Assembly (NCBI GenBank): GCA_002423245.1
Contig: DIVD01000054.1
Coordinates: 1 to 41,036, forward strand
Reading direction: 5' to 3'
Source of the DNA: Rhodobacteraceae bacterium UBA6141
Lineage (GTDB): Bacteria; Pseudomonadota; Alphaproteobacteria; Rhodobacterales; Rhodobacteraceae
DNA length: 41,036 nucleotides
Program-made: the position numbers and the translations under genes
The notes under the pieces: generated by a model
Seen by the model: only the letters and a program-made list of their open reading frames with translations
The model's database searches: none
Told to the model about the DNA's origin: nothing
Shown here: piece after piece, positions 1 through 7,485 of the stretch
How positions within the stretch are numbered: position 1 is the first letter of the stretch
Layout: every line of letters begins with the position of its first letter

Positions 1-1778
1 CCGCCATCGGTGAACTGCAGCCGCGCCAGCCGCGCGTAAAGGCCGCCCTCGGCCACCAGCGCGTCATGCGTGCCCTGCGCGACGATGCGCCCGGCCTCGA
101 ACACCACGATCCGGTCGGCCTTCTTCACCGTCGCCAGCCGGTGCGCCACGATCAGCGTCGTGCGCCCCTCGGCCAGCCGTTCCACCGCCGCCTGCACCGC
201 CCGCTCGCTTTCCGCGTCAAGCGCGCTCGTCGCCTCGTCCAGCAGCAGCACCCGCGCATCGCGCAAGATGGCGCGCGCGATGGCGATGCGCTGCTTCTGC
301 CCGCCCGAGAGCATCACCCCGCGCTCGCCGACATAGGTGTCATAGCCCTCGGGCAGCGCCGACAGGAAGTCATGCGCCACCGCGGCCCGCGCGGCGGCCT
401 CCACCTCGGCATCGGTGGCGTCGGGGCGGCCGAAGCGGATATTCTCGCGCGCACTGGCGGCGAAGATCACCGGATCCTGCGGCACCAGCGCAAGCACCTG
501 CCGGAAATCGGCGCGGTCCATGGCGCGCAGGTCGATCCCGTCCAGCGTCACCCGCCCGGCCTGCGGATCATAAAAGCGCAGGATCAACTGGATCACCGTA
601 GTCTTGCCCGCGCCCGAGGGGCCGACCAGCGCCACCGTCTCCCCCGGATGCACCAGCAGGTCCACGCCCTCCAGCGCCGAGGTGCCGGGGCGCGACGGAT
701 ACTGAAAGCGCACGCCCTCGAAGGCGATCTCGCCCCGCGCCGGGCGGGGCAGTGGCACCGGCTGCGCGGGCCCCCGCACGCTGTCTTCCGCCGCCAGCAG
801 TTCGGACAGCCGTTCCGCCGCGCCGGCAGCCCGCTGCAACTCCCCCCAGATCTCGGACAGCGCGCCGACCGACCCCGCGACCATCACCGCATAGATCACG
901 AACTGCACCAGCTCGCCCACGCTCATCTGGCCCTCGCGCACATCGCGCGCGCCGATCCACAGCACGCCGATCACCCCCGCGAAGACCAGAAAGATCACGA
1001 TCATCGTCATCACCGCGCGGGCGCCGATCCGCGCCCTCGCCGATTCAAACGCCTTTTCGGTGACGCGGGCGAAATCGCGGCGGCTCGCATCCTCATGCGT
1101 GAAGGCCTGCACCGTCTGCACCGACAGCAGCACCTCGGAGGCCGAGCCCGCGGAGGCGGCGATCCAGTCCTGGTTCTCGCGGCTCAGCACCCGCAGGCGG
1201 CGGCCAAGCACCACGATCGGCACGATCACCGCCGGCACGATCAGCAGCACAAGGCCGGTCAGCTTGGCCGAGGTCAGCATCAACAGCGCCAGCCCGCCGA
1301 TCAGGATCAGGATGTTGCGCAGCGCGACCGAGACGGAGGAGCCGATCACCGACAGGATCAATGTCGTGTCGGTGGTAAGCCGGCTGATGATCTCGCCGGT
1401 CATAACCCGCTCGAAGAAGGCGGGGCTCATCCCCACCACGCGGTCGAACACCGCGCGGCGGATGTCGGCCACCACCCTCTCGCCCAGCCGGGTCACAAGA
1501 TAATACCGCGCCCCGGTCCCAAGCGCGAGCAGCCCGGCGATGACCAGCGCGGCAAGGAAGTACTGGTCCAGAAGCTCGGCGCCCTTGTTGAACCCGTCCA
1601 CCACCCGGCGCACCGCGATCGGCAGCACCAGACTGACCGACGCCGTGACCGTCAGCGCCAGCAGCGCCCCCAGCACCATGCCCGGATAGGGCCGCAGGAA
1701 TGGCGCCAGCGCCCGAAGTGCGCCGATGCGTTTCGTTCCCGGCCGATCCTCGGCGGCCATCTGCGGTCGTCTGGCCAT
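1..1778 (-). CDS. ABC exporter, fused permease and ATPase (MsbA/ABCB type), 3' end cut by window edge
   Basis: Half-transporter of the ABCB/MsbA class, expected to work as an inner-membrane homodimer that exports a lipid, peptide or drug-like substrate. About 592 codons are visible and only the last residues appear to be missing. The first ~310 residues hold the transmembrane domain with several hydrophobic segments. The nucleotide-binding domain follows, with Walker A GPSGAGKTT near residue 383, signature LSGGQKQR near 490, Walker B VLLLDEATSALD just after it, and the switch histidine in VAHRLAT near 555. The ATG at 1778 is preceded by a GGGAG ribosome binding site and starts MARRPQ. The gene lies downstream of efp but is separated from it by a terminator, so it probably has its own promoter. 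The family assignment is firm; the substrate cannot be told from sequence. Confidence 0.93.
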   Translation of the reverse strand, partial: MARRPQMAAEDRPGTKRIGALRALAPFLRPYPGMVLGALLALTVTASVSLVLPIAVRRVVDGFNKGAELLDQYFLAALVIAGLLALGTGARYYLVTRLGERVVADIRRAVFDRVVGMSPAFFERVMTGEIISRLTTDTTLILSVIGSSVSVALRNILILIGGLALLMLTSAKLTGLVLLIVPAVIVPIVVLGRRLRVLSRENQDWIAASAGSASEVLLSVQTVQAFTHEDASRRDFARVTEKAFESARARIGARAVMTMIVIFLVFAGVIGVLWIGARDVREGQMSVGELVQFVIYAVMVAGSVGALSEIWGELQRAAGAAERLSELLAAEDSVRGPAQPVPLPRPARGEIAFEGVRFQYPSRPGTSALEGVDLLVHPGETVALVGPSGAGKTTVIQLILRFYDPQAGRVTLDGIDLRAMDRADFRQVLALVPQDPVIFAASARENIRFGRPDATDAEVEAAARAAVAHDFLSALPEGYDTYVGERGVMLSGGQKQRIAIARAILRDARVLLLDEATSALDAESERAVQAAVERLAEGRTTLIVAHRLATVKKADRIVVFEAGRIVAQGTHDALVAEGGLYARLARLQFTDG

Positions 1779-1899
1779 GCTGTCTCCCTCGCGCTGCCCG
1801 CGGTTTAGGCGCTGCGGACCCGGCGGGCAAGTCGCGCGTCCCCCGCCGGGGCAATGCGCCGCGCCCATCGCCGGCGCGCGCCCTGCCCCCGATACATGC

Positions 1900-1925
1900 A
1901 AAAGGCCGCACCCTTCGGCGCGGCC
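1900..1925 (-). terminator. Rho-independent terminator after efp
   Basis: Read on the minus strand, this is a 9-bp stem (GGCCGCGCC pairing with GGTGCGGCC, one G-T wobble) with a 4-base loop, followed directly by TTTT. It lies about 36 bp past the efp stop codon, in the right orientation to end efp transcription before the ABC exporter. Confidence 0.8.
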
Positions 1926-1926
1926 C

Positions 1927-1954
1927 GGGATGCTTCCGGCGGGATGCTTCCGGC
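1927..1954. repeat. Perfect 14-bp tandem duplication
   Basis: GGGATGCTTCCGGC occurs twice head to tail between the efp terminator stem and the efp stop codon. It is non-coding and one of several short perfect duplications in the window. Confidence 0.9.
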
Positions 1955-1961
1955 GCCTCGG

Positions 1962-2525
1962 TCAGGCGCGTTCGGAATATTCCATGAACTCGGTATGCAC
2001 GACGATATCCTCGTCCGGCCCCACGAAGGGCGGCACCATGATGCGCACGCCATTGTCGAGGATCGCCGGCTTGTAGCTGTTCGCCGCGGTCTGGCCCTTC
2101 ACCACCGGCTCGGTCTCGACCACCTTGCAGATCACCTTCTGCGGCAGTTGCACCGACAGCGCCTCCTCGCCGTAATATTCGACCGACGCAGTCATCCCGT
2201 CCTGCAGGAACGGCCGGCGGTCGCCCAGAAGGTCCGCCGGAAGCTCGGTCTGCTCGAAGGTCTCGCTGTCCATGAAGACCAGCATCCCGTCGGATTCATA
2301 CAGGAATTGCTGGTCCTTGGTTTCCAGCCGCACCTGCTCGACCTTGTCCTCGGACCGGAAGCGTTCGTTCAGCTTGCGCCCGTCGCGCAGGTTCTTCAGC
2401 TCCACCTGCGCAAAGGCGCCGCCCTTGCCCGGCTTCACATGGCTGACCTTGACCGCCGCCCAGAGGCCGCCGTCATGCTCCAGCGTGATGCCGGGGCGGA
2501 TCTCGTTGCCGTTGATCTTGGGCAT
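1962..2525 (-). CDS. efp: Translation elongation factor P
   Basis: EF-P binds the ribosome between the P and E sites and relieves stalling at polyproline stretches. The 187-residue length is normal for the family. It begins MPKINGNEIRPG and carries the N-terminal KOW-like loop VKPGKGGAF, where Lys34 matches the position modified (beta-lysylated in E. coli). The rest covers the two OB-type domains, ending in the expected VPPFV..GD/E..I segment. The ATG at 2525 is chosen over the upstream ATG at 2570 because MPKING aligns with the family start. The gene stands alone, with a candidate promoter at 2570-2598 and a terminator at 1900-1925. No modification genes (epmA/epmB) are in the window. Confidence 0.97.
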   Translation of the reverse strand: MPKINGNEIRPGITLEHDGGLWAAVKVSHVKPGKGGAFAQVELKNLRDGRKLNERFRSEDKVEQVRLETKDQQFLYESDGMLVFMDSETFEQTELPADLLGDRRPFLQDGMTASVEYYGEEALSVQLPQKVICKVVETEPVVKGQTAANSYKPAILDNGVRIMVPPFVGPDEDIVVHTEFMEYSERA

Positions 2526-2569
2526 GGAACTTAAACCCCTGTGGACAGGTTGATGGCGTGTCGCCGGCA

Positions 2570-2598
2570 CCTATATCTGCGAAGCTGTCTTGTGGCAA
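2570..2598 (-). promoter_or_regulatory. Candidate sigma70-type promoter of efp
   Basis: On the minus strand, TTGCCA and TATAGG are separated by 17 bp, about 45 bp upstream of the efp ATG. The spacing and the hexamers fit a housekeeping promoter. No experimental support; inferred from sequence only. Confidence 0.5.
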
Positions 2599-2631
2599 GC
2601 GACCGGAAAAGAGCGGCGCAGAACCCCGAGC

Positions 2632-2685
2632 CATGCAACACGTGCATGACTGCAATGCCAAATCGGGCGCCCCGAATCGCTCGGG
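2632..2685. promoter_or_regulatory. Two adjacent short inverted repeats in the efp / DUF6280-type divergent region
   Basis: CATGCA-ACACG-TGCATG (2632-2648) and CCCGA-ATCGC-TCGGG (2671-2685) are perfect inverted repeats with 5-bp spacers, 22 bp apart. They sit between the divergent genes efp and the small gene at 2746. They resemble dimeric-repressor operators but match no named site that I recognise. Confidence 0.35.
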
Positions 2686-2745
2686 ATTAGACATATTCGG
2701 CCGCACGCCAACAGACGCAAGAGCAATAAAAAAGGACGACAAAAA

Positions 2746-3066
2746 ATGCGCGATTTCGTTGACGGCACCGCATTCAACTACGAGCAAGGCCAGAGGGCGC
2801 GCAAACTTTTCGCCGCCGTAGTCCTCGCCGCCCTCGACGATGCGATTGCCGATGACAAGAAATACGGCAACGGGCCGGAACAGATCGCCCGCTGGGCGCG
2901 GTCCCGTGACGGGCGCGAAGTGCTGTCCTGCGCCGGGATCGACCCGAACGAGCGGGTGGTCAAGGGTCTGATGGAGTTCGTGTCGAAGGGTGTCCGCACC
3001 TCTGTTGCGCTGTCGCGCGAAGAGAGCGAGCGCCGGCACGCGATGGAAGAGGCGGAAGCAGCCTGA
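2746..3066 (+). CDS. Small conserved protein, DUF6280 type
   Basis: A 106-residue protein starting MRDFVDGTAFNYEQ. It looks like the small Rhodobacterales family known as DUF6280, whose function is unknown; I am moderately sure of that name. It is soluble and probably helical, with no signal peptide, membrane segment or metal-binding cysteine cluster. The C-terminus is rich in Glu, Arg and Ala (EESERRHAMEEAEAA) and could form a coiled coil. The ATG follows an unusually A-rich stretch, with AAAGGACG as a likely ribosome binding site. The gene is monocistronic: divergent from efp and closed by a strong terminator at 3096-3130. Its strong expression signals suggest a well-expressed housekeeping or regulatory protein, but no function is proposed. 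Confidence 0.85.
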   Translation: MRDFVDGTAFNYEQGQRARKLFAAVVLAALDDAIADDKKYGNGPEQIARWARSRDGREVLSCAGIDPNERVVKGLMEFVSKGVRTSVALSREESERRHAMEEAEAA

Positions 3067-3095
3067 TCCGCGCTTTCACCTGCTGACGGAAGGCC

Positions 3096-3130
3096 ACAAG
3101 ACGCGCTCCCAAGGGCGCGTCTTGTCTTTC
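3096..3130 (+). terminator. Rho-independent terminator after the DUF6280-type gene
   Basis: A perfect 11-bp stem, ACAAGACGCGC pairing with GCGCGTCTTGT, with an 8-base loop, followed by CTTTC. It begins 30 bp after the stop codon at 3066. A second, weaker hairpin (stem CCGCGGCC/GGCCGTGG at 3209-3228) follows but has no T-tract. The rest of the interval to 3313 shows nothing further. Confidence 0.8.
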
Positions 3131-3313
3131 AAGGCCCTGGAACACGCCGCAAGGGCAACACCCCGGGAACACGCGGCCCGGTCTGCCCGGTGCCTGTTTT
3201 GTGCGGACCCGCGGCCTCAAGGCCGTGGCGGTCGCCTGATGATACAAGTTGCGCCGTCAGCGCGGTTGCACCGGCCGGGTTTGCGCCGCGGCTGTCGAAG
3301 CGCGTTCACCCGC

Positions 3314-4537
3314 CTACCCGAGGTCGCGGGCGGCGAGGGCGCGCTCGATCTCGCGCCGCACCAGCTTGCGCACATTGCGGCCGATTCGCTTGCCAAGGCT
3401 GCCCCGCAGTTCCTGCATGATGATCTCGGATACCAGCGCGCGCAGGGCGGCCTCGTCGAGGATGGCGTCCTCGCCCTCGCCGAACATGTCGTCGTCATCC
3501 TCCTCTGCCTCGAGGATGTCGCTGGCATCGGGCTCACCGATCGCCCAGGCACCGCTGGCGGCAGAGCTTTGCGCAACCGCGCCCCCGCCGTGGCCGCCCG
3601 CCAGATGCAGGCGCCCCGGCCCGGTGCCGGAGGACGGGCCGCCGCGCAACTCGGGCACGGGGGCAGCGGCAGCTTCCTCGGGTGATGCAGGCTCCTCCGC
3701 ATCCTCAGCATCCGGCGCCCAGAACCGGCCCGGCTGATCGGCCTCGGTCGCGAGCGCGCCTCCCGGCACAGCCTCCGGTGCTTCGGGCGCAAGATCGAGC
3801 CCCTCCGCGCGCTCCCCTTCAGCGGTCAGGTCTTCGCCCTCCGCCGCCGTGCCAGCCTCTTCGTCAGACGCATCCCCCGGCGCGGCCCATTCCAAGGTCT
3901 CGGAATACTGGCTCCACGGCGGCTCGGGCCGCGCTTCACCGGACTCCGATACCAGCCGGATCGCGCGATCCGCCGCGGCAGGCTCGTCAGCCGTACCGGC
4001 CTGGTCCGACCAAGACATCGCGTCAGCAGGCCCCCCGGCCTCTGAGTCCGCGTCCGGTTCGGCCTCCTCCGCATCGGGCTCCGCTGCGGCCTCCGGCATC
4101 TCGCCGCCACAGGACTCCCAGTCATCGCCAGAGCCGGAGCCAGAGATCGCCGCCTCCAGTTCCGCAATGGTGTCTTCGAGGCTGGCGCGCAGGCTGGCCG
4201 AGTCTGGCTGCGCCACGCGCAGCGCCGGGGTCAGGACCAGCGGATCGGGCGAAGACTCCTCTGCGGCTGCCCGGTCTGCACCGCCTCGCCCTGTTTCGGC
4301 GGCGCCCGAATCCATCTGCTGATCCGGGAACGATGATTCGCGATGGTCGTCGGCCGTGGCGGAGCCCTCACGCTCCGCTGACGCCGGCGGAGGGGCGGCC
4401 ACGTCGGGCATAGGGCGCGCCGGCGCTGCAACGCTGGCGGGGCCGGCGCCCTGCGGTACATTGAGATCCTCGGACACGAGCCTGCGGATGGAGGACAGCA
4501 CGTCCTCGATTTCGATCTTGGTCATCGGGTCAGACAT
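3314..4537 (-). CDS. PopZ-like polar organising protein (DUF2497)
   Basis: The first ~25 residues (MSDPMTKIEIEDVLSSIRRLVSED) match the N-terminal helix of the PopZ/DUF2497 family. The last ~60 (EAALRALVSEIIMQEL to RREIERALA) match the C-terminal oligomerisation helices. In Caulobacter, PopZ condenses at the cell pole and anchors ParB/parS and signalling proteins. Here the two conserved ends flank a ~300-residue linker made almost wholly of Ala, Glu, Asp, Pro, Ser and Gly, expected to be disordered and strongly acidic. The total is 407 residues, against 177 in Caulobacter. The ATG at 4537 is preceded by AGGAGG. It lies downstream of tolC on the same strand, 90 bp away. The family call is good; the polar role is inferred from Caulobacter. 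Confidence 0.82.
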   Translation of the reverse strand: MSDPMTKIEIEDVLSSIRRLVSEDLNVPQGAGPASVAAPARPMPDVAAPPPASAEREGSATADDHRESSFPDQQMDSGAAETGRGGADRAAAEESSPDPLVLTPALRVAQPDSASLRASLEDTIAELEAAISGSGSGDDWESCGGEMPEAAAEPDAEEAEPDADSEAGGPADAMSWSDQAGTADEPAAADRAIRLVSESGEARPEPPWSQYSETLEWAAPGDASDEEAGTAAEGEDLTAEGERAEGLDLAPEAPEAVPGGALATEADQPGRFWAPDAEDAEEPASPEEAAAAPVPELRGGPSSGTGPGRLHLAGGHGGGAVAQSSAASGAWAIGEPDASDILEAEEDDDDMFGEGEDAILDEAALRALVSEIIMQELRGSLGKRIGRNVRKLVRREIERALAARDLG

Positions 4538-4627
4538 GGCGCCCCCTCCTGCGACAAGCAAAGGGTAGCCGCAGCCGGGGCGCAAGACAACCTCGGCAGC
4601 CACCGGCCGCTGAACGCGACGCGCCGA

Positions 4628-6001
4628 CTACTGCTTGCCGATGGCACGCAGCACGCGGTCAAGGTTCTGGCCCCGCGTACTGGTGAGCGGGGCGTTCTTG
4701 ACAGCCTCATAATACGCGGCGGGGTCATAGATCGGGATCCCGAGGTTCAGGTGTTGCGCGGTCAACAGACCCATAGAAGCCAAAAGTGAATAGATCGATA
4801 CCTGCAGATTGGCCTCGGCATCGATCCGCAATGCCTGGGCATCCAGCAGATCCTGTTCGGCGTCCAGCACATCAAGGGTGGTCCGCGCGCCAAGATTCGC
4901 CTCTTCGCGCACACCGTTATAGGCAGAGGTCGCGGCGACGATCTGCTCGTCCGTCGCGCCGATCTGGGCACGCGCGACGGCAATGGCCGACCATGCCTCG
5001 CCCACCGACTGCGCGATGGTGACGCCCGCCTGCAGCAGCGCCGCGCGCGAGGCGTCGCGGCCGGCGATCGCCTGACGGTGCAGCGACGACAATGCGCCGC
5101 CCGAATAGATCGGCTGCGACAGGTTGACGAAGGCCGACATCTCATCGTCCCCGGTATCCGTTCGACCGGCGCGAACCGTAGCATCGACGCTGGGGCCACG
5201 CTGGGCGCCGGCCAGACTGACCTGCAGTTCCGAAATCGTCACCTGCCGCTGCGCCTCGCGGATCAGGGGATGGGTGCGCAGGGCGATCGCCTTCGCCTCC
5301 TCCAGTGTGGCGGGCAAGGCCGGAGGGCGCGGCGCAGGCGCCAGATTCGCCGGATAGTGGCCCGTGGCCGCCTTGTAGGCCTCGCGCGCCACGGTCAGAC
5401 TGCCGGAGGCCGCAGCCGCGCTGGCCCGGGCGGAGGCGAGCTGCGCCTCGGCCAGCGCCACGTCGGTGCGGGTCACTTCCCCCACATCGAAGCGGTCTTG
5501 TGCAGCGCGCAACTCTTCTCCGATCACGCGCACCGAGTTCTCGTTGATCGCCACCCGTTCGATCGCGGAGCGCACGTCGAAATAGGCGCTGACCGCATCC
5601 AGCAGCACGCCCTGCTCGACCTGCACAAGCGACTCGCGCGCCGCAAGCACGGACTCCTGGGCGATGAGCACCGCGAGCCGCGAGCGGCCGCTGTCGAACA
5701 GCGTCAGCGAGGCGCTGATCCCGATCGAGGCGGAATGGGCGGCGGACAGAACCGTGCGGGCATAGCCCGAATCTGCGACGAAGGCGAAGACCGGCCGCAG
5801 CGCCGCGATGGCACCGGCCACATCCTCATCGGTCGCGCGCAGAACCGCGCGGTTCTGTTCCAGAAGGTTGGACTCGCGATAGGCAGACACCAGCGCGTCG
5901 GCAAGCGTCTCGGCCCGTGCCGGAGCCGTCATCGCCGCCAGAGCCAGCCCCGCCGCAACAATCGCTGCGCGCCATCCTGTCCGTCCTGCCTGATATGCCA
6001 T
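4628..6001 (-). CDS. tolC: TolC-family outer-membrane channel protein
   Basis: 457 residues, typical of TolC. The N-terminus has a cleavable signal peptide (hydrophobic core IVAAGLALAAMTA, cleavage near ARA-E), followed by ETLADALVSAYRESNLLEQNRA, the usual first repeat of the outer-membrane efflux protein domain. The second repeat begins near residue 240 (TLEEAKAIALRTHPLIREAQRQV). The protein would trimerise into an outer-membrane barrel with a periplasmic helical tunnel, serving as the exit duct for type I secretion or RND/MFS efflux pumps. It follows pcm on the same strand with a 126-bp gap. No pump or adaptor gene is adjacent, so the inner-membrane partners are unknown. Confidence 0.95.
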   Translation of the reverse strand: MAYQAGRTGWRAAIVAAGLALAAMTAPARAETLADALVSAYRESNLLEQNRAVLRATDEDVAGAIAALRPVFAFVADSGYARTVLSAAHSASIGISASLTLFDSGRSRLAVLIAQESVLAARESLVQVEQGVLLDAVSAYFDVRSAIERVAINENSVRVIGEELRAAQDRFDVGEVTRTDVALAEAQLASARASAAAASGSLTVAREAYKAATGHYPANLAPAPRPPALPATLEEAKAIALRTHPLIREAQRQVTISELQVSLAGAQRGPSVDATVRAGRTDTGDDEMSAFVNLSQPIYSGGALSSLHRQAIAGRDASRAALLQAGVTIAQSVGEAWSAIAVARAQIGATDEQIVAATSAYNGVREEANLGARTTLDVLDAEQDLLDAQALRIDAEANLQVSIYSLLASMGLLTAQHLNLGIPIYDPAAYYEAVKNAPLTSTRGQNLDRVLRAIGKQ

Positions 6002-6127
6002 TGCTGCCGTCCTGTCCTGCCCGTTCCCGGATTGCCCTGTCGCGAGGCATCGCGCTTTGCGTCTTGCGCCCCGCGTCTGATACGCACCGGAACCGGAATT
6101 CCTGCGCGTCAGATGGAAGAAGCGGCC

Positions 6128-6781
6128 TCAAAGGATGAAGCCGCGGCCTTTTTCGAACCCCGGAAGGACCGGAGCCGATGCGTTGAAGGCAAAGCGCCAT
6201 GTCACCACGCCGTCCGTCTTGTGACCGACCCGTGCGACACCGAGGGCACCTTCCATGAAGATGCAGCCGATGCGCCCGCCCTCCTTCAGCTGTGCCAGGA
6301 TGCCCTCGGGCACCGTTTCGGCGCCACCCTCGATGGTGATCACGTCATAGGGGCCGTGCTTGGCGGCACCCGCCGCCAGCGGGCCCTGGATCACCGCGGC
6401 ATTGTCCACGCCCGCGTCCGACAGCGCCGCCTGCGCCTCGGCCGCAAGGCGCTCGTCCTCCTCGACCGCAACCACAGCCTCTGCCAGACGGGCGATCACC
6501 GCGGCCGAATAGCCAAGCCCGCAGCCGATGTCCAGCACCAGTTCCCCGGGCTGGATATCCAGCGCGTCCAGCAGCTTTGCCAGCGTCCGCGCCTCGAGCA
6601 TCACGCGGCGCGGGCCGATCTCGAGGTTCTCGCCGACATAGGCGGCCTCGCGCAGGGGGGCGGGCACGAAACTTTCACGCGGGATGGCCAGCATCGCCTC
6701 GATGATCGGGAACTTGGTCACATCGTTCGTCCGGACCTGCGTGTCGACCATCATCGTGCGGCGCTGTGCGTAGTCGGCCAT
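6128..6781 (-). CDS. pcm: Protein-L-isoaspartate O-methyltransferase family protein
   Basis: 217 residues with the class I SAM-dependent methyltransferase fold of the PCMT family. SAM motif I is LVLDIGCGLGYSA at residues 82-94, followed by the acidic VVAVEED strand. The N-terminal half (MVDTQVRTNDVT..FPIIEAMLAIPRESFVP) is typical of the alphaproteobacterial version found next to tolC. In canonical repair enzymes the region after the N-terminal domain has a T-I-S motif with a catalytically important serine. Here the segment reads IGPRRVMLEARTLA, so that motif is not evident. It may therefore act on another substrate or have lost repair activity. The fold is certain; the isoaspartate repair function is only by family name. 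Confidence 0.85.
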   Translation of the reverse strand: MADYAQRRTMMVDTQVRTNDVTKFPIIEAMLAIPRESFVPAPLREAAYVGENLEIGPRRVMLEARTLAKLLDALDIQPGELVLDIGCGLGYSAAVIARLAEAVVAVEEDERLAAEAQAALSDAGVDNAAVIQGPLAAGAAKHGPYDVITIEGGAETVPEGILAQLKEGGRIGCIFMEGALGVARVGHKTDGVVTWRFAFNASAPVLPGFEKGRGFIL

Positions 6782-6900
6782 GAGTGAACTCTTCGGTCTG
6801 AATTTCCCTGGTCCGTCTTGCCACAGAACCGCAAGCTCGGCAACGGCGCATGGCGCGCCGGCTGTCCGCGGGCGAAAAGGCGTGGCGCCGCTGGCACATG

Positions 6901-6920
6901 ACAGGCCGGGACAGGCCGGG
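6901..6920. repeat. Perfect 10-bp tandem duplication
   Basis: ACAGGCCGGG occurs twice head to tail in the non-coding interval between pcm and the tRNA-Cys gene, just upstream of the candidate tRNA promoter. Confidence 0.85.
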
Positions 6921-6932
6921 CGCGCGACCGGC

Positions 6933-6960
6933 TTGCACTGCCCGCGGCCTTGGTATAAAT
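6933..6960 (+). promoter_or_regulatory. Candidate promoter of tRNA-Cys
   Basis: TTGCAC (6933-6938) and ATAAAT (6955-6960) with a 16-bp spacer; the register TATAAA at 6954 gives 15 bp. The -10 element ends about 16 bp before the mature tRNA 5' end, as expected for a tRNA gene promoter with a short leader. Confidence 0.45.
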
Positions 6961-6976
6961 CCGGAACACCTCCGGC

Positions 6977-7050
6977 GGCGGGTTGGCGGAGAGGTTACGC
7001 ACCGGATTGCAAATCCGTGAAGACCGGTTCGATTCCGGTACCCGCCTCCA
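6977..7050 (+). tRNA. tRNA-Cys, anticodon GCA
   Basis: A 74-nt cloverleaf with encoded CCA. The acceptor strands GGCGGGT and ACCCGCC pair over 7 bp, with discriminator T then CCA. The T arm is ACCGG-TTCGATT-CCGGT and the anticodon loop TTGCAAA has GCA at 7009-7011. The anticodon stem CCGGA/TCCGT has one C-T mismatch at its outer end, where E. coli tRNA-Cys has a G-T pair. Length and sequence closely follow bacterial tRNA-Cys. Confidence 0.97.
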
Positions 7051-7485
7051 AGGTTTTCAATGGTTTACACGGTTTTCACCCTGAACGGCCTCTCCAGCTT
7101 GCAATCGGTTTCCACGGCCCGCGTTGGCGGCGGTTGCCGAGGTTGGTGAAGGCGGCGGAGGTTGGAAGTTGCATCCCCGGCCGCGACTGCCCGGCGATGA
7201 TATCTGCGGACGGTCGGTCGCCGATGATCCTCCAGTTGCCCCGGCCCATCCTGTCCGATCCGTTCAGTCATCCGAATGGCGCCATTGCGGCCCGCCCGGC
7301 GTCACAGGCGCGTGACCGAGCGGCTTCGCTGGATGACAGATCGGATTTTTGGTCGGGCGTCGCTCTTTTGGTCGGGCGTCGCTCCCGGGCAGCGCACATC
7401 CGACGGGCCGCTGCCTGGCGATCGGCGTGCTTGGCAACCGCGCCTCTCGCGCGCTAGGCTGCGGACAGCAAAGCGATGGAGCCCG
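7051..7485. other. 435-bp stretch with no supported gene, downstream of tRNA-Cys
   Basis: Reading frames here are short and lack recognisable motifs. The first ~65 bp are relatively AT-rich and contain four copies of GGTTTNCA (7052, 7062, 7071 and 7107), three of them spaced 9-10 bp. A perfect 19-bp duplication lies at 7347-7384. No integrase, no repeat of the tRNA 3' end and no clear terminator were seen. It may hold the promoter of the GSCFA gene or be the remnant of a former insertion beside the tRNA. Confidence 0.5.
7347..7384. repeat. Perfect 19-bp tandem duplication
   Basis: TTTTGGTCGGGCGTCGCTC occurs twice in direct succession, about 100 bp upstream of the GSCFA gene start. It is non-coding. 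Confidence 0.92.

Noticed and set aside
66..1808. 580-codon open frame on the plus strand opposite the ABC exporter
   Set aside because: Composition is Arg/His/Gln-rich with no motifs; it mirrors the GC-rich codons of the real minus-strand gene, which has complete ABC motifs.
6100..6160. Hairpin followed by TTTTT at the end of pcm
   Set aside because: The T-tract lies on the plus strand, while the only transcribed genes there are on the minus strand.
7276..7485. 70-codon N-terminal extension of the GSCFA gene
   Set aside because: It is Arg-rich, runs through the 19-bp duplication and has no family similarity; the ATG at 7486 has a ribosome binding site and the conserved start.
7051..7485. 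Integrated element or transposon remnant beside the tRNA
   Set aside because: No integrase, transposase, terminal inverted repeats or duplicated tRNA end could be found; kept only as a low-interest note.
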